A DNA stretch of 64,000 bases, from contig OX459097.1 in NCBI GenBank assembly GCA_949775045.1, positions 5,721,685-5,785,684 on the forward strand. Direction: 5' to 3'. Under the pieces are notes generated by a model that saw nothing but the letters and a program-made list of their open reading frames with translations, was not told the origin of the DNA and did no database searches. A program made the position numbers and the translations under genes. Shown here piece after piece: positions 1-11,269 of this stretch. Position 1 is the stretch's first letter; each line of letters begins with the position of its first letter. This DNA comes from Metridium senile (lineage: Eukaryota; Cnidaria; Anthozoa; Actiniaria; Metridiidae).

Positions 1-591
1 TAAAGCTACACTTCATAGAAATAAAATAGCACTGTATCGAAAATTGAATTGGATGCCTTTAATGCATGCCGAAGCCATCCATCACGTCCAAGTCTTGTTA
101 TGAATATTTGTCTTCTAACAGGAAAGCGGTGGGATTTCCTTAAGGGTTTCTAGCACCGTAATCTTATCCGAGCCGAACTTGCCGAATTCCTTCTCTCAAC
201 ATCCGTTGGATAGACTCGTTTAAAAGGGCTTGCTCTTATCAGATATCTTTATTAGATTGCATGGATTTGGCGATTTTTGGAAGTCTGTCGCGAACACGAT
301 ATTGAAAGTAAGTTGTAAGAATACTAGATTTTAGTGACGCGTTTTTGAATTATTTGGGTTTATGGAGCTGCAACCTTCAGAGTTACATTGTAGGTATATA
401 TTTTGATTTTTGTTTTAGTTTCGTTGTTTGTTTGTCGTTATATGATAGAGAATATTAACCTTGTAGGTTGTATTTATATTTTTCATTTTAAAATTATAAC
501 ATAAGTTCACTGAAAACTTGCAAAACATTACTTGTTCGATTAGAAAATATTGCTTTGCGCGCAATTATTTTTATAAAAAACTTATTTAGCA
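1..591. other. AT-rich intergenic DNA, no gene recognised
   Basis: I see no convincing open reading frame, RNA gene or repeat boundary here. A polypyrimidine tract ending in AG near 120 could be a splice acceptor, but no coding frame beyond it was recognised. Confidence 0.4.
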
Positions 592-780
592 ATAGACCAA
601 ATCGGCTAACGTGTTGCTATGTACGTTTCCACCCAATTGAAATCTTTTGGGAATAAGATTCTTTGTCTTATGTATTTCAATTTCACGTGGAAAATATTGT
701 GGAACAAAAAATTTTATTTATTTATAGGTTTTGAATTGGGTGGAAACATACATAGCAACGTGTTAGCCGATTAGGTCTAT
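592..780. mobile_element. MITE with about 47-bp terminal inverted repeats, TA-flanked
   Basis: The left end (ATAGACCAAATCGGCTAACG...) and right end (...CGTGTTAGCCGATTAGGTCTAT) are inverted copies of each other over about 47 bp, separated by about 95 bp without coding capacity. The ends can be read as TA/GACC...GGTC/TA, which suggests a mariner-type TA target duplication. It is non-autonomous, and the superfamily is an inference from the TA only. Confidence 0.75.
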
Positions 781-1429
781 CATTCGCCGAATGCAAGGTG
801 AATATTGCGGAATAATAACCGGGACAAAGTCGAGGGTATATTGTTCGCAGATATTCATCTTGACCGAGCCTGCGGAGAATTTTTTTTTATTATAAAAACA
901 CATGTGATTAAAATAATTAAAACAAATTAAATTACCAGTTACTTTTGAAGAAAAACTATTTTCGTGTATTTCCTATTTTTAAAAGCGCGCGAAACGCTGT
1001 AGGTGTTTATCGAAAAATAGTCTGAATTTCTCGAACCAATCCGCGCGCGATTTTCTATGATCACCTGTGTGTTTATATAGTAATATAGTATATAGTAATG
1101 ATGATGGTAGTGATTATTATGATGGTAATTAATGATAGTGAATGATAAGCACGATGATAAAAGATGATAACGATACATGTGATATAAATGATAGTAATGA
1201 TCCAGTAGATGTTGGTTATGTTAATATTCACTTTAAACGTTTCATAAACCTGTATTGATTTTATTTACACCAAGCTTTCAGGCTACTAGCCCATTATCAG
1301 GGTAAATAATGTGATAACGATAGTAATAATGTTCATAATACCAATCATTATGAAAATGTTCCTCGTTATGTGTTCCGTGAGAGACCTGAGCTTTAAGAGC
1401 AAATCTTCCATGAATTCAACATAAGCCTG
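781..1429. other. Gene-free stretch with a short ATG/ATT-rich simple sequence
   Basis: Contains an irregular GATGATGGTAGTGAT-type low-complexity run around 1090-1200. The histidine-rich frame on the minus strand here is a product of that run. The only other structure seen is the hairpin listed at 1261-1309. Confidence 0.4.
1261..1309 (-). ncRNA. Degenerate hammerhead-like fold (candidate)
   Basis: On the minus strand an 8-bp stem (TTATTTAC/GTAAATAA) encloses a CTGATAA-like core, a GGGCT/AGCC hairpin and a GAAAGC segment. This is the layout of a type I hammerhead (stem I, core, stem II, GAAA) as found in Penelope-like elements. Core bases depart from consensus (TGATAAT for TGANGA, GAAAGCTT for GAAACGTC), so activity is not expected. 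It may be the footprint of an old Penelope-like or retrozyme-like insertion. Confidence 0.2.
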
Positions 1430-1750
1430 TCATAATCCAATGATTAAACTTCAAAATGAGATAGATGCTCTTCACGCTATAGAAATACTCGATCTTGCTC
1501 AATTTTTTTTTATTTGTCTATTTATATATTTTTTTGTCATAATCCAATGATTAAACTTCAAAATGAGATGGATGCTCTTCACCCCATAGAAATTCTCTTG
1601 CTCAATTTTTTTTATTTGTCTATTTATATATATTTTTTTGTCATAATCCAATGATTAAACTTCAAAATGAGATGGATGCTCTTCACCCCATAGAAATACT
1701 CTTGCTCAATTTTTTTTTTTTTTTTATTTATTTGTCTATTTATATATTTT
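1430..1750. repeat. Tandem repeat, 3 copies of about 105 bp
   Basis: Copies start at about 1430, 1537 and 1641 with TCATAATCCAATGATTAAAC and end in T-rich tails of variable length (TTTTTTTTATTTGTCTATTT). The T-tract is the main source of length differences. No coding content. Confidence 0.85.
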
Positions 1751-1974
1751 ATTTTAAGCAACATTTAGTGGTCCAGTTTAGCGCGTAATAATGCGAGTTA
1801 ATATAGTGTTAATAAAATCATTTTTTTTTGTTGGAGTACATCACGTATAGATATATTTAAATATGCACTACTGACAAAATAATAATCAAAATTATTGCGG
1901 TATTTTTTTATCTAAGTTTTTGTCATTTTTTTTTAAGGATTTCTCTGTATTATCTTTTATAAAATATTTCAGTC

Positions 1975-2470
1975 AGTTCCATTTATTTCATTTGTCTTCA
2001 TTTTTTCATATTCTGTATTTTTTTCTTTACAATCTATATGTACATATTTCAATATGCATAAAGAATAATTTTTAATTCATATTTTTTATCATTTTACAAT
2101 TTTTCTATTTTTCTTACAAATATCAATCAGTTCTTGATCTATTTATTTCATTTGTGGACATTTTTTCATATTCTGTATTTTTTCTTTACAATCTATATGT
2201 ACATATTTCAATATGCATAAAGAATAATTTTTAATTCATATTTTTTATCATTTTAGAATTTCTCTATTTTTCTTACAAATATCAATCAGTTCTTGATCTA
2301 TTTATTTCATTTGTGGACATTTTTTCATATTCTGTATATATTTTCTATACACTCTTTATCTATATATTTCAATAGGCATAAAGAATAATTTTTTATTCAT
2401 ATTTTTTATCATTTTAGAATTTTTCTATTTTTCTTACAAAATATCAATCAGTCCTATCATTTGTGTACAG
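1975..2470. repeat. AT-rich tandem repeat, about 3 copies of 158 bp
   Basis: Copies recur near 1981, 2142 and 2299 with ATTTATTTCATTTGT, an ATTCTGTATTTTTTCTTTAC block and a CAATATGCATAAAGAATAAT block. A more diverged partial copy follows to about 2600. Purely AT-rich, with no gene. Confidence 0.75.
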
Positions 2471-3069
2471 TTTTTCACACTTAACTGTAATTGTTTTCTT
2501 TTATAAGTACAAAGTTCAATATGCATAAATAATAAAAAGTTTTGTGGGATTTAATTTATTTATTCATATTTTTTATCATTTTAACTGAAATATCTCTTTC
2601 TTACAAAATATGTAAATTCAAATAAATTGTCGACATTTTGTCATAATTCGATGTAATAGTTTCTTTTTTTCGGATGAATACTTAGGATATTTTCTTTTCA
2701 TATATATTTTCTTTCACACATTTTATGTAAATATTTGTTTTTAAAAATAATATGGAAGTTTTGGCCATCAATTTGCCGTCAATTTTTCCGCTGTGAGAAA
2801 AATCTTAATTTTTGAGACGAAATATTTTCGTTCCAATAATTTTTTGGCAGCTGTTATTCTAAAACCTCTTAAACTTTTATGCATTATATAGATCAGATGT
2901 TCCATTAAACTTTAAAATTTTTGCTCTTTTTTTATAAATGCCTCAAAGGATCACTTATTTTTTTAACAAAATATAGAGCATATGTTCTGCGTATTTTTCG
3001 CTACTTGTTTTCCCATAAACACTTGATTCTTACTAAATATTTCACAATGCTTTTTAAATGCATTTTTAC

Positions 3070-3510
3070 CACTTGAGTTTCAAAAAGCTTTTTGAACTTT
3101 TCTTTACAAAATATTGATATGAATGCCATTACTTTTTCGACTCTTTTTTTAATGAAACACTTCAACTTTTACAAAATATTTATTTGCAAGAATTCCATTG
3201 CTCCTTTTTACATTTTCACCACTCAACCATCAAAAAGGTTTTTGGATTTTTCTTTACAAAATATTGATATGAATTCCATTACTTTTTCGACTGTTTTTTA
3301 ATGAAACACTTCAACTTTTACCAAATATTTATTTGCAGGAATTCCATTACTCTTTTTACATTTTCACCACTCAACTATTAAAAAGGTTTTTGAACTTTGT
3401 TTTACAAAATATTGATGACTGCCATTACTTTTTCGACTCCTTTTTACGGAAACTCCTCAACTTTTACAAAATATTTCTTTATTTTTATTTAGTTCCATTA
3501 CTCTTTTACT
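3070..3510. repeat. Tandem repeat, 3 copies of about 150 bp
   Basis: Each copy has CAAAAAG(C/G)TTTTTG, a CTTTACAAAATATTGAT block, CCATTACTTTTTCGACT and a CTTCAACTTTTACAAAATATTT block. Short frames across it are repeat artefacts. Together with the repeats at 1430 and 1975 this makes about 2 kb of unrelated long-period satellites side by side. Confidence 0.75.
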
Positions 3511-4940
3511 ATGCCACTTAAGACTATTCAGTGTTTTTTAACATTTAAATCACATATAATATTATGTCATGCATCCTGGCATGTTTTCATAATATTTCTA
3601 TATATTCTTTATGTTTTTGTTTGATTAATAGACAGACATGTACAGCCATTCCTATGCCACTCGCTTCCTCTCATCCCCTTCTCCCTCTATCTATCTACTT
3701 AATTAAACTTTTCTTAAACGATTTATCCACTTATTGTTCATCTTATCGATATCCAACTTAAGTTTGTATTGTGTAACCTCGCCATCGTGACTCCATGCAT
3801 GCACTAGAATTAAGTTAGATTTCCTCGCAAAAACAAAAAAAAAATTGAGCACATCAATTCTCTTGTCTAAAGTATAGCCGGCTAAAGTTTGAGCTTTTTG
3901 ATCTCTGCCGACTCTTTAGTATTGAAACCCTGATAAATTTAGTGAAGTTTAATAGCAAAAAGGTCGCTTTTTCACTTTGATGGCTTCCATGCATCATGGT
4001 GATTCGACATAGACGTGAATTTTGAGCCCAATATCTTAGCTCCAGGCCAATCCAACGAACTAACGACAGAAAGGGCTTACTGAAAACTTAGGCGAAAAAA
4101 GGCCACCTCTTCAACAGATTAGAATCAACTTCGCTCTGTGTAGTTACAGGTATTGTTATATTAATAAGTTATTATTATTATTTCTGGCAAGTTCAACTTA
4201 GTTACTTAGCTAAAACATCATTAAGATAGACAAAAACGGCCACTTTTTGACGTCAACATTCAACCTTCGCCTCTAGATACTATTAATAATTGTGGTTGTT
4301 TCTGTCAAAATTTTCCCATATGACCACGCTTTGACGTAAATACATAGATAATGAATTCTTCAAATTAAAAGCGTAGACCGAGAAAGGGTTACTCTTTTTA
4401 TCCATCAATTAATCAATCTTATTCGAATCTTAAACTTTCCTTGTTTTTTCCTAACATCAGTTTTACTTTTTCCTGTTGCCGTTTTAGCTTCCTGTAGTAA
4501 TACCTATATACATTTCCTCTGCAACTTATCCGACTCTTAAAGCTTTGTGATTGAAATTTGTACTTGGTTAACCCATTAGCTAAGCAATGTTTTAATAAAA
4601 GATATCTTTTCAGAAGAGTGAATATCCTATACTGGCCATTAAAGAACGGCTACATTTTAATGACTTTTAAAGCTATTCATTAAAATGTCCTAGTATAGTG
4701 TTTTTCTTTGTTTTGTAAGTGATGATTTATTAGATCTGACAAAAGAGCAACTAAGGACGTCACTGCATGTTTAGATTGGAAATGAAGAAATGAATGGGAT
4801 CTATAAACATTGTTTACTGAATAAGAAGAAAGCAAACATACCACGCAAGTCAATTTGATTTGAAAAGGGATTTCAAACTATTTTCAACGCTATTTCAATA
4901 AGGCAAGCATACAGTGAAGATATATTCACACCTTCTATTC
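3511..4940. other. Gene-free stretch
   Basis: No coding frame, RNA gene or repeat recognised. AT-rich with scattered mixed-composition sequence. Confidence 0.4.
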
Positions 4941-5240
4941 AACACTTTGATCAAAGGTTCTTTCCGTTTATTTGATCAAACGTTCTTTTTGAATATTTGA
5001 TCAAACGTTTTTCTCATGCAAGCTTTAAAACAACAAATTCATGCAAGTGTTCGGTAAAGGAATACGCGCACATCGGCTCGAATCTCCCATTGATACTCTA
5101 GTCTCACTCTGAACAAAGCTTCTTTTTGAATATATTTGATCAAAAGTTATTTTGATAATTTCATGAAAGTTCTAGTTTCGAATATTTGATCAAAGATTCT
5201 ATTTCTACATTTGATCAAAGCTTCCATTCGATCAATATTT
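4941..5240. promoter_or_regulatory. Cluster of TTTGATCAAA palindromes (TCF/LEF-like sites)
   Basis: Six TTTGATCAAA palindromes and one near-match (TTCGATCAAT) lie within 300 bp. Several read CTTTGATC or GATCAAAG, the TCF/LEF core bound by Wnt-pathway HMG factors. The cluster is about 2.2 kb upstream of the GPCR at 7391. A related TTTGATCA cluster flanks the second GPCR at 39418. The regulatory role is inferred from motif and position only; it could be repeat-derived. Confidence 0.4.
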
Positions 5241-6717
5241 GTGACAGTAAAAGACTTGGCAGTACATCTAAACCTGCACAAGATTGGACTTTGAACAATT
5301 ATCGAGGTATTCTTACTTAACTATATACAGATACAAATCTCTAACATTGTGAAATACAAAATAGAATAGAGTACTCCAAAAGTGACGACGTGACTTTCGA
5401 AAAAACTTGACTTTCGAAAACGATAAATCTCGTTCGAGAAAGATCGATAACGAGTTTTAGTTACCCGCTGTATTTCAAACTGGATATTGTGCACTGCATG
5501 TGTATCACTTACGCTTTTGTTTTTCATCACAGTTAAGAAGGAATATAGAGAGAGTAAACCTTTACTCGCGACAAAATTGACTTTCTTAACTACATCCCAT
5601 GTAAAATCGAATCTCTGTAAAAAAAGATGAACAAAAGATAAAGTATAAGATTTGTAGTATTAAATTTTCATGATTCATGTTTATATCAAGAGTATAATTA
5701 CGTTTTATCATTTTGGTCATAGACCTGACGTGTCTGTCAGGGTCCATCCTTAATTGCTTTCTTAATTTGATATTTTGTGATGTTTCAGAAAGGAACCCAA
5801 CGCAGGAACCGTCAGTGACTTGATGTATTCAATACCTGTTCGAGCTCACTGCGGCTAGAAGTGTGGATTGGAAGCAGCGAGGGAAAAGGACAACATTTAC
5901 CGTGGAATCTTTGCTGAAAAAAAAAAACGGGTTGAATCAGAGAAAGTGAACAAAAAAAATCATTTAAAGACGAACAAAATACGTCAATTTTGGAACTGCT
6001 TGGGTGAATAAGCTACGCATCTGGTGTTACAATAGATCAGGAAAAAAGTGGAGACAGGAACAACAAGATAAAAACAAAAAGAAACAAACAAAAGGACTAC
6101 ACATTTACAGGCATTTTGAGGACAACATCTATTGTGGAAAATCGGCGGAAAATCGGCGTTGAAAAGAATAAGAAAAAAAGACTGTAAAGCACAAAAGCAA
6201 GATTGACACAATATAGAAAACTCTTCAGGAAACGTTTGCAAGAAACAGGGTATAATAAACAAAAAAAGTCAAAATTATAACAGTTCTGTTGAAAACGTTG
6301 CACAAGACACGAATTAAACCGGACATATTCTTGACGGGAGATTTATACAAGGAGTTTATCATACCACCCAAATTAGCCAAGTCTAACTCGAGTCAGTCAG
6401 TCTGGAAAGAAATCAGTCCGATAAAAACGCTTTAAATACAACCAACAACAAAACAAGATTGATAAAAAACGACGATTGAAAAGGGTTATGAAAAACTGAT
6501 AACAAAATCGCAAAGTATAAATATTTAAGTGGACCAATCCTGAAACAGAGTTAGTTTGGAATTGTTTTCGAAAACCGCGATTAAAAGTAGACTCATTGCC
6601 AGGGAGCTGATAAAAGACGCACGCAATTTAATCGATCTCTAACAGAGATCTTCACAGAAATTGCCATAGGCGTAGAGAGTACAGACAACGCGACAACCTA
6701 CTTCTGGAACAGATTGA
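5241..6717. other. Gene-free stretch upstream of the first GPCR
   Basis: No protein recognised. A possible splice acceptor (ATATTTTGTGATGTTTCAG) near 5787 could begin a non-coding 5' leader exon for the downstream receptor, but no transcript evidence is available here. Confidence 0.3.
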
Positions 6718-6935
6718 GCTATATTGGGTAGGGACAACGGTCTAACAATATATCTGAGAAGTATACAGCACGAAAAACCTCTTCTGAAAAAGACTGAGTA
6801 AGATTGCCGGGGTAGGGACAACGGTCTAACAATATATTTGAGAAGTATATACAGCACGAAAAGCCACTTCTGAAACAGACTGAGTAGGCACAACGGTCTA
6901 GCGATATTAAGAAAATATATGTATGTATATTCTTC
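6718..6935. repeat. Imperfect tandem repeat, 2.5-3 copies of about 75-86 bp
   Basis: The block GGACAACGGTCTAACAATAT followed by TGAGAAGTATACAGCACGAAAA and CTTCTGAAA.AGACTGAGTA recurs from about 6727, 6811 and 6885. The minus-strand frames across it repeat the same peptide and are artefacts. Confidence 0.75.
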
Positions 6936-7256
6936 ATAACAAAGGCAAGCTACTTCCCAAAAAGATTTCTTGGGAACAACGATCAAGACTGAGTTGAACA
7001 TTATCAAAAATCTTGAAAACAGTGCATCAATGCTACAGTCAACGAAACAAATCCTTGTTGAATCAAGAAACTGCTCAGTTTGAAGCATTAATTACTTATT
7101 GCAACAACAAAAAATTTCTAAACAAGAACGGAACTGGTACAGGCACTGCATTGAACACAACATTCATTTACAGTAAGAAATCAAGAAAAATCTCAGTTCT
7201 GAAACAAAAAGAGCGAGTGGTGTCCACAGATATTTCGAATCAAGAAACGCCGTAAT

Positions 7257-7385
7257 TTAAAGTATTTGCCGTTTTAGTCGGCAAATTTAAAGTATCTTAA
7301 ACCGGCAAATTTAAAGTCTTTTAACCGGCAAATTTAAAGTCTTTTAACCGGCAAATTTAAAGTCTTTCAAACGGCAAATTTCAAA
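7257..7385. repeat. 23-bp tandem repeat just before the GPCR start codon
   Basis: About six units built on CGGCAAATTTAAAGTCTTTT end 6 bp before the ATG at 7391. The tract is thus in the immediate 5' untranslated or promoter region of the receptor and may affect its expression; this is inference from position. Confidence 0.85.
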
Positions 7386-7390
7386 AGAAG

Positions 7391-8515
7391 ATGAATTCTT
7401 CCATGACAAACGCCACAGTTCTGTTTTCGCAACCACATGCTTCTGAACTCATCTTCAATATCATCTGCGTGGCTGCCTACATCATCATCATCCTAGCTGC
7501 TGTCATTGGTAACACGCTTGTATGCCTTGCGTTCTGCCTCAACCCCGTGTTACGGAAATCTCCTACCAACTACTTCATTATGTCTCTCTCAATCTCCGAT
7601 ATCCTGACAGTATCATTGTGTGTACCATTCGACGTTGAACAAACCTTACTGGACTGGAGATGGAATCACAGTAGTGTCATCTGTTCTCTGTGGACGACCA
7701 TGTACCTATTCGTCGTCCCTTCCTCAATCTTGAGCCTGCTAGCAGTCAGCGTCGACCGCTATAAATGTTTAGTTGACCCGTTAAATAGATTCCGTCAGAC
7801 TCGATTCATGACTCGTAAACGCGCATGCATGGTGATAGCAACGTTGTGGGTGTACTCGTTGGGTTTTGCTCTCGTGCCTGAAATGGGATGGAAAATGTTC
7901 CCTGAGAACGTCAGCCACGGCAATTGTTACTTCAATACAACAGTTGAATACTCGGTACTGAGTTCGTTACTAAATTTCGTTTTACCAGTGATTGTCATGT
8001 GTGTATTATACATGAGAATATATCGGACTGTCAGACAAATGAGACAGAGTCATGAAAAGGCAGGAATCTCGCTTGTTTCTGAGGAGAGAAGAAAGGGAAA
8101 GGGAAAGCAGCGCAAACGACTCAACAAGAACATTAAGATAACAAAAAATATATTGATAGTAGTCTGTACGTTCTTTATCTGTTGGATGCCTTACACTGCA
8201 CTTACCATCATCGGTGTACTATGCAAATCTTGTTACTTCTCCATGCCAACTGAGCTGCCCACTATATTCTTGATTCTTGGTTATTCAAATTCCGCCTTGA
8301 ACCCATACCTCTATGCCTTTCGCAACAACAAGTTCAAAGAGACTTTTACAAAGACAATGAGGTCCTTGCACTTGTTGCATGACAGTAAATTTTCGTCACG
8401 GAAAAGTTACTTGCACACAAATCCTTCGTTGTTATCAGATAATTCTTGTCACGCAAGGAACATACATGCTCCACCTGAACGGTTTACACAAAGTCACCCG
8501 ACATCATCTGTGTAA
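7391..8515 (+). CDS. Class A (rhodopsin-like) G-protein coupled receptor, orphan
   Basis: A 374-residue intronless seven-transmembrane receptor of the plasma membrane that should couple an extracellular ligand to heterotrimeric G proteins. Visible marks: N-glycosylation sites at N2 and N7; TM1 with G40-N41; TM2 with SISD (D70); Cys98 at the top of TM3, for a disulphide to the ECL2 Cys in GNCYF; DRY at 122-124; Trp in TM4; FVLP in TM5; CWMP near 262; NPYLY near 303; basic ICL3 (KGKGKQRKR). The position equivalent to 3.32 is Tyr105, not Asp, so a classical biogenic-amine receptor is unlikely. Ligand unknown. The start is the first Met before the glycosylation motifs. Oddity: the last residues and the stop codon lie in the first unit of a 104-bp tandem repeat, so the C-terminus may have been replaced by repeat sequence. 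Confidence 0.93.
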   Translation: MNSSMTNATVLFSQPHASELIFNIICVAAYIIIILAAVIGNTLVCLAFCLNPVLRKSPTNYFIMSLSISDILTVSLCVPFDVEQTLLDWRWNHSSVICSLWTTMYLFVVPSSILSLLAVSVDRYKCLVDPLNRFRQTRFMTRKRACMVIATLWVYSLGFALVPEMGWKMFPENVSHGNCYFNTTVEYSVLSSLLNFVLPVIVMCVLYMRIYRTVRQMRQSHEKAGISLVSEERRKGKGKQRKRLNKNIKITKNILIVVCTFFICWMPYTALTIIGVLCKSCYFSMPTELPTIFLILGYSNSALNPYLYAFRNNKFKETFTKTMRSLHLLHDSKFSSRKSYLHTNPSLLSDNSCHARNIHAPPERFTQSHPTSSV

Positions 8516-8895
8516 AGACTGTGAAACTCTTCTATATCGGACAGCATTGAGACCAAGAAAAATGACCGGTTTAGCGAGGGCTTCCTGTTTATTGAGGTCA
8601 CCTGACATCATCTGTGTAAATAATGTGAAACTCTTCTCTATCGGACAGCATTGAGACCAAGAAAAATGACCGGTTTAGCGGGGCTTTCCTGTTTATTGAG
8701 GTCACCCGACATCATCTGTGTAAAGACTGTGAAACTCTTCTATATCGGACAGCATTGAGACCAAGAAAAATGACCGGTTTAGCGGGGGTTTCCTGTTTAT
8801 TGAGGTCACCTGACATCATCTGTGTAAATAATGTGAAACTCTTCTATATCGGGTAGCATTGAGACCAAGAAAAATGACCGGTTTAGCGGGGGCTT
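8493..8895. repeat. 104-bp tandem repeat, 4 copies, starting inside the GPCR gene
   Basis: Units start with GTCACC(C/T)GACATCATCTG at 8493, 8597, 8701 and 8805, an exact 104-bp period with few substitutions. At 8896-8917 the sequence returns to CCACCTGAACGGTTTACACA, which also occurs at 8471 inside the receptor gene. This shows a larger (about 425-bp) duplication as well. The second large copy was then split by the LINE; its continuation is at 15711-15896. Confidence 0.9.
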
Positions 8896-8917
8896 CCACC
8901 TGAACGGTTTACACAAA

Positions 8918-9437
8918 ATGTAAATGTAAATGTAAACTTTAATACTTCGTCCCTTAACAGGGCTTTTCAGAAGTTAATACAACAAGTAAATACTATAATA
9001 CATAGCTAAATATAAAAATGACTAGGTGCTATTATATATGTATAGTTATAAAGGTTAATAAGGTTCTAAATTAATGAATATAATTTGTCTAAACTTATAT
9101 ATATCTAATATCTAATTAATATCTATCCATTGATAAATCGGAGCCATAGCTCTCTTTTAATTGAATGTTTAAAAACAGTAGCGTTTTTGCTTAATTTAAT
9201 ATCGTCACTTAATTCATTCCAAAGCTTTACCCCTTGGTAATAAAATGAACGTTGTCCTGTTGCTGTCTTAAAAAGTGGTATATTTAACATTTGACAAATT
9301 CCTAGTTTGACGGCCAGAGATACTTGACCTGGTTATAAATTGATTAGATAAATAGCTTGGGGCCGTCCCCTTAACGCATTTAAAAACTAGAGTTGCTTTC
9401 TTGAGGTTAAGTTGGTTTCTGATTGGTAGCCATTTAT
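8918..9437 (-). pseudogene. LINE relic, 3' part (end of reverse transcriptase ORF and 3' tail)
   Basis: On the minus strand the frame reads KWLPIRNQLNLKKATLVFK...TAPSYLSNQF, then after a frameshift TGQRSFYYQGVKLWNELSDD, the C-terminal domain typical of LINE polymerases of the CR1/L2/Jockey group. The element ends in an ATGTAA-type 3' repeat (8918-8935), as L2/CR1 elements do. The polymerase part lies at 14866-15710. The peptide joins cleanly across the gap (LLKQL-Y-KWLPI), so both are one element split by later insertions. Inactive. Confidence 0.8.
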
Positions 9438-9439
9438 AA

Positions 9440-9516
9440 AGGAATGGTCGATAATTAGCGTGTACCAGAGTGCTTCCAGAACTGGATATACGCACGCTGA
9501 TTATCGACCATTTCTT
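9440..9516. mobile_element. 77-bp palindromic MITE flanked by TTATAA
   Basis: AGGAATGGTCGATAAT at the left and ATTATCGACCATTTCTT at the right are inverted copies, flanked on both sides by TTATAA (9434-9439 and 9517-9522). It sits at the breakpoint of the LINE relic. Confidence 0.6.
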
Positions 9517-9542
9517 TTATAACATAGGCCCTTTTTTCAGTA

Positions 9543-9711
9543 AAATAATACGATCTTATTAACCGAGCGGGGGGGAGGGGAGTCTGTACAGGAGAATCTA
9601 GGGTGAAGTCGGAAAAGTCGGAAAGAACAGACCGAACGCAATGAGGACCCGACCAAGGTCAAGAATCTCCTGTACAGACCGACCAAGCTCAGTTAATAAG
9701 ATTTTTATTAT
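9543..9711. mobile_element. Palindromic MITE with about 50-bp arms
   Basis: The left arm (GATCTTATTAACCGAG...GTCTGTACAGGAGA) and right arm (TCTCCTGTACAGAC...CTCAGTTAATAAGAT) pair as an inverted repeat around a central G-rich loop. The left arm has gained a poly-G run. Non-coding. Confidence 0.65.
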
Positions 9712-10836
9712 ATGACCACAACTATTTTCGATAAAGTAATCATTTTTTAATTTAATTAATTTAATTAACGACGCGCGTACGTTGCTTTCAAATGGCTTCC
9801 CAATAGTTTTACTGAAAAAGAGCGGGTTGTCAGAAACCGGTTTTCATTCAGCATGCCTGTGACGGCTGCTTCGACAAACCTACAGTGATTTTAATGCCAA
9901 AATATTGAAATTATGGCAGCTTTCTTCATCATTCCAAATCAAAGATCGTTTAAAGACATCAAAGAAAGTCAAGAAACAAAAAACAAGTTTTACAAAGGAT
10001 TTTAGCAGACACGAACTGAAGTGAGCCACAATGGATGTTGAAACGAGTTGAAATTCGTCTTGTGGACGTTTGCATCGAGCAAAAGAGCCTTTGAAAGCGC
10101 TTATTTTTCGATAAACAATAATAAGAACTTTAAACGAAATCACCGTCAACTGTTGAAGGAATTAATCTATCTGTGTCGTACTTAATGAAGAAGATGAAAG
10201 CATGATGATCGCTGACAGAACTTTGAATCGAGAAAAAACGGCCTTTTTCAAGATTTTTGAACCTTTTGTATACAGAAAAAGAAAGGCAAGAACACTTCCT
10301 GACTTCAAAAACGTTGTTAACTTTGTAGAAAAAACTTATCGTGAATTTTACAGCTTTTTAAAAGTAACTGAAAAGCAACGATATCTCTCAGCAAAAGATA
10401 GCTCAACTCACCGCCGTGTTGTTTACAAGGAAATATAAAAACTAAGACTATTGTTTTCATCTATTTGATTATCGAGCTATGTGAACGAGATTTATATTCT
10501 TTAGAGAATTAAAATAAAACACTTTTGTGTATTCTCTCTGGAGTTTTTGCAATTTGATTTGATTTTCTCAACTTTTGCTTATTAAAATGTATGCAAAAAC
10601 AACCAATGCTCGCCACCTATTTGCAAATTTGCAAATTTTTGTGGGTTTTGGTCGACCTTTCTCTCAAGTTTTTCGCCTTTTTCCTACACTGGCTCAACAT
10701 TTTCTTCAAATATGTCGAAAGCAAAACAGGAAAGTCGTTGCTGTCGTCCAAAGCGGCCATTTCAATTTGTTTTTGTCGCAAAAAAAAAGGAAAAAAATTT
10801 TGAACTTGAAAGCCTCACATTTCTATGGGATATCTC
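9712..10836. other. Unassigned DNA inside the LINE gap
   Basis: Part of the 5.4-kb block that separates the two halves of the LINE relic; the block is bordered by TATA on both sides (about 9435 and 14866). It holds a 78-codon frame at 10202-10438 that I do not recognise and would not call a gene. Origin unknown; it may be a decayed transposon. Confidence 0.3.
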
Positions 10837-11169
10837 GAGTCTGACTAAACGTCGAGGGTCGAGGGTCGAGGGTAGATAGTCGAGGGTCGAGGGTAGATAG
10901 TCGAGGGTCGAGGGTAGATGGTCGAGGGTCCAAAAAATATTCCCAAGCCTAATGTGATAATTTTAAACAAGAGTTGAATGAAGTGGAGCCATAAATGTAC
11001 TTGAATGATAGCGTACATCGACGAACGAAGACCGCCATGTTTATATTTATATTGGTGCCGCGAGAGACTAGACTCATACACAGGTATCCCGAAATAACAT
11101 TAACATGAAAAATATCCGAAACAATATGGCGGAATAGATAGTAAGAGTGAGTATTTATTTTGTATTCCA

Positions 11170-11269
11170 ATGGCCACAACACAGAACTGCATCCATCCAG
11201 ATATACCACGGTGTGCTAGGAGGAGTATTATTCGTCAAAGCTCATCGAATTTACCCAAAACTCCAACTG
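11170..11269 (+). CDS. Candidate first coding exon within the left foldback arm
   Basis: An ATG opens 33 codons (MATTQNCIHPDIPRCARRSI...) that run into a good splice donor, CTG/GTAAGC, at 11269/11270. The arm also carries further in-frame sequence that is not recognised. The exon points into the element and has a mirror copy in the right arm. It could be the 5' exon of the lost transposase or a captured host exon. No downstream exon was identified. Confidence 0.35.

Noticed and set aside
1261..1309. Active hammerhead ribozyme
   Set aside because: The stem layout is suggestive but several invariant core bases are missing; retained only as a low-confidence relic.
7391..8515. Biogenic amine receptor assignment for the first GPCR
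   Set aside because: The key TM3 aspartate is Tyr105 by counting from the DRY motif; kept as an orphan class A receptor.
10202..10438. 78-codon lysine-rich ORF as a gene
   Set aside because: No recognised domain, no splice or promoter context, and it lies in transposon-derived DNA.
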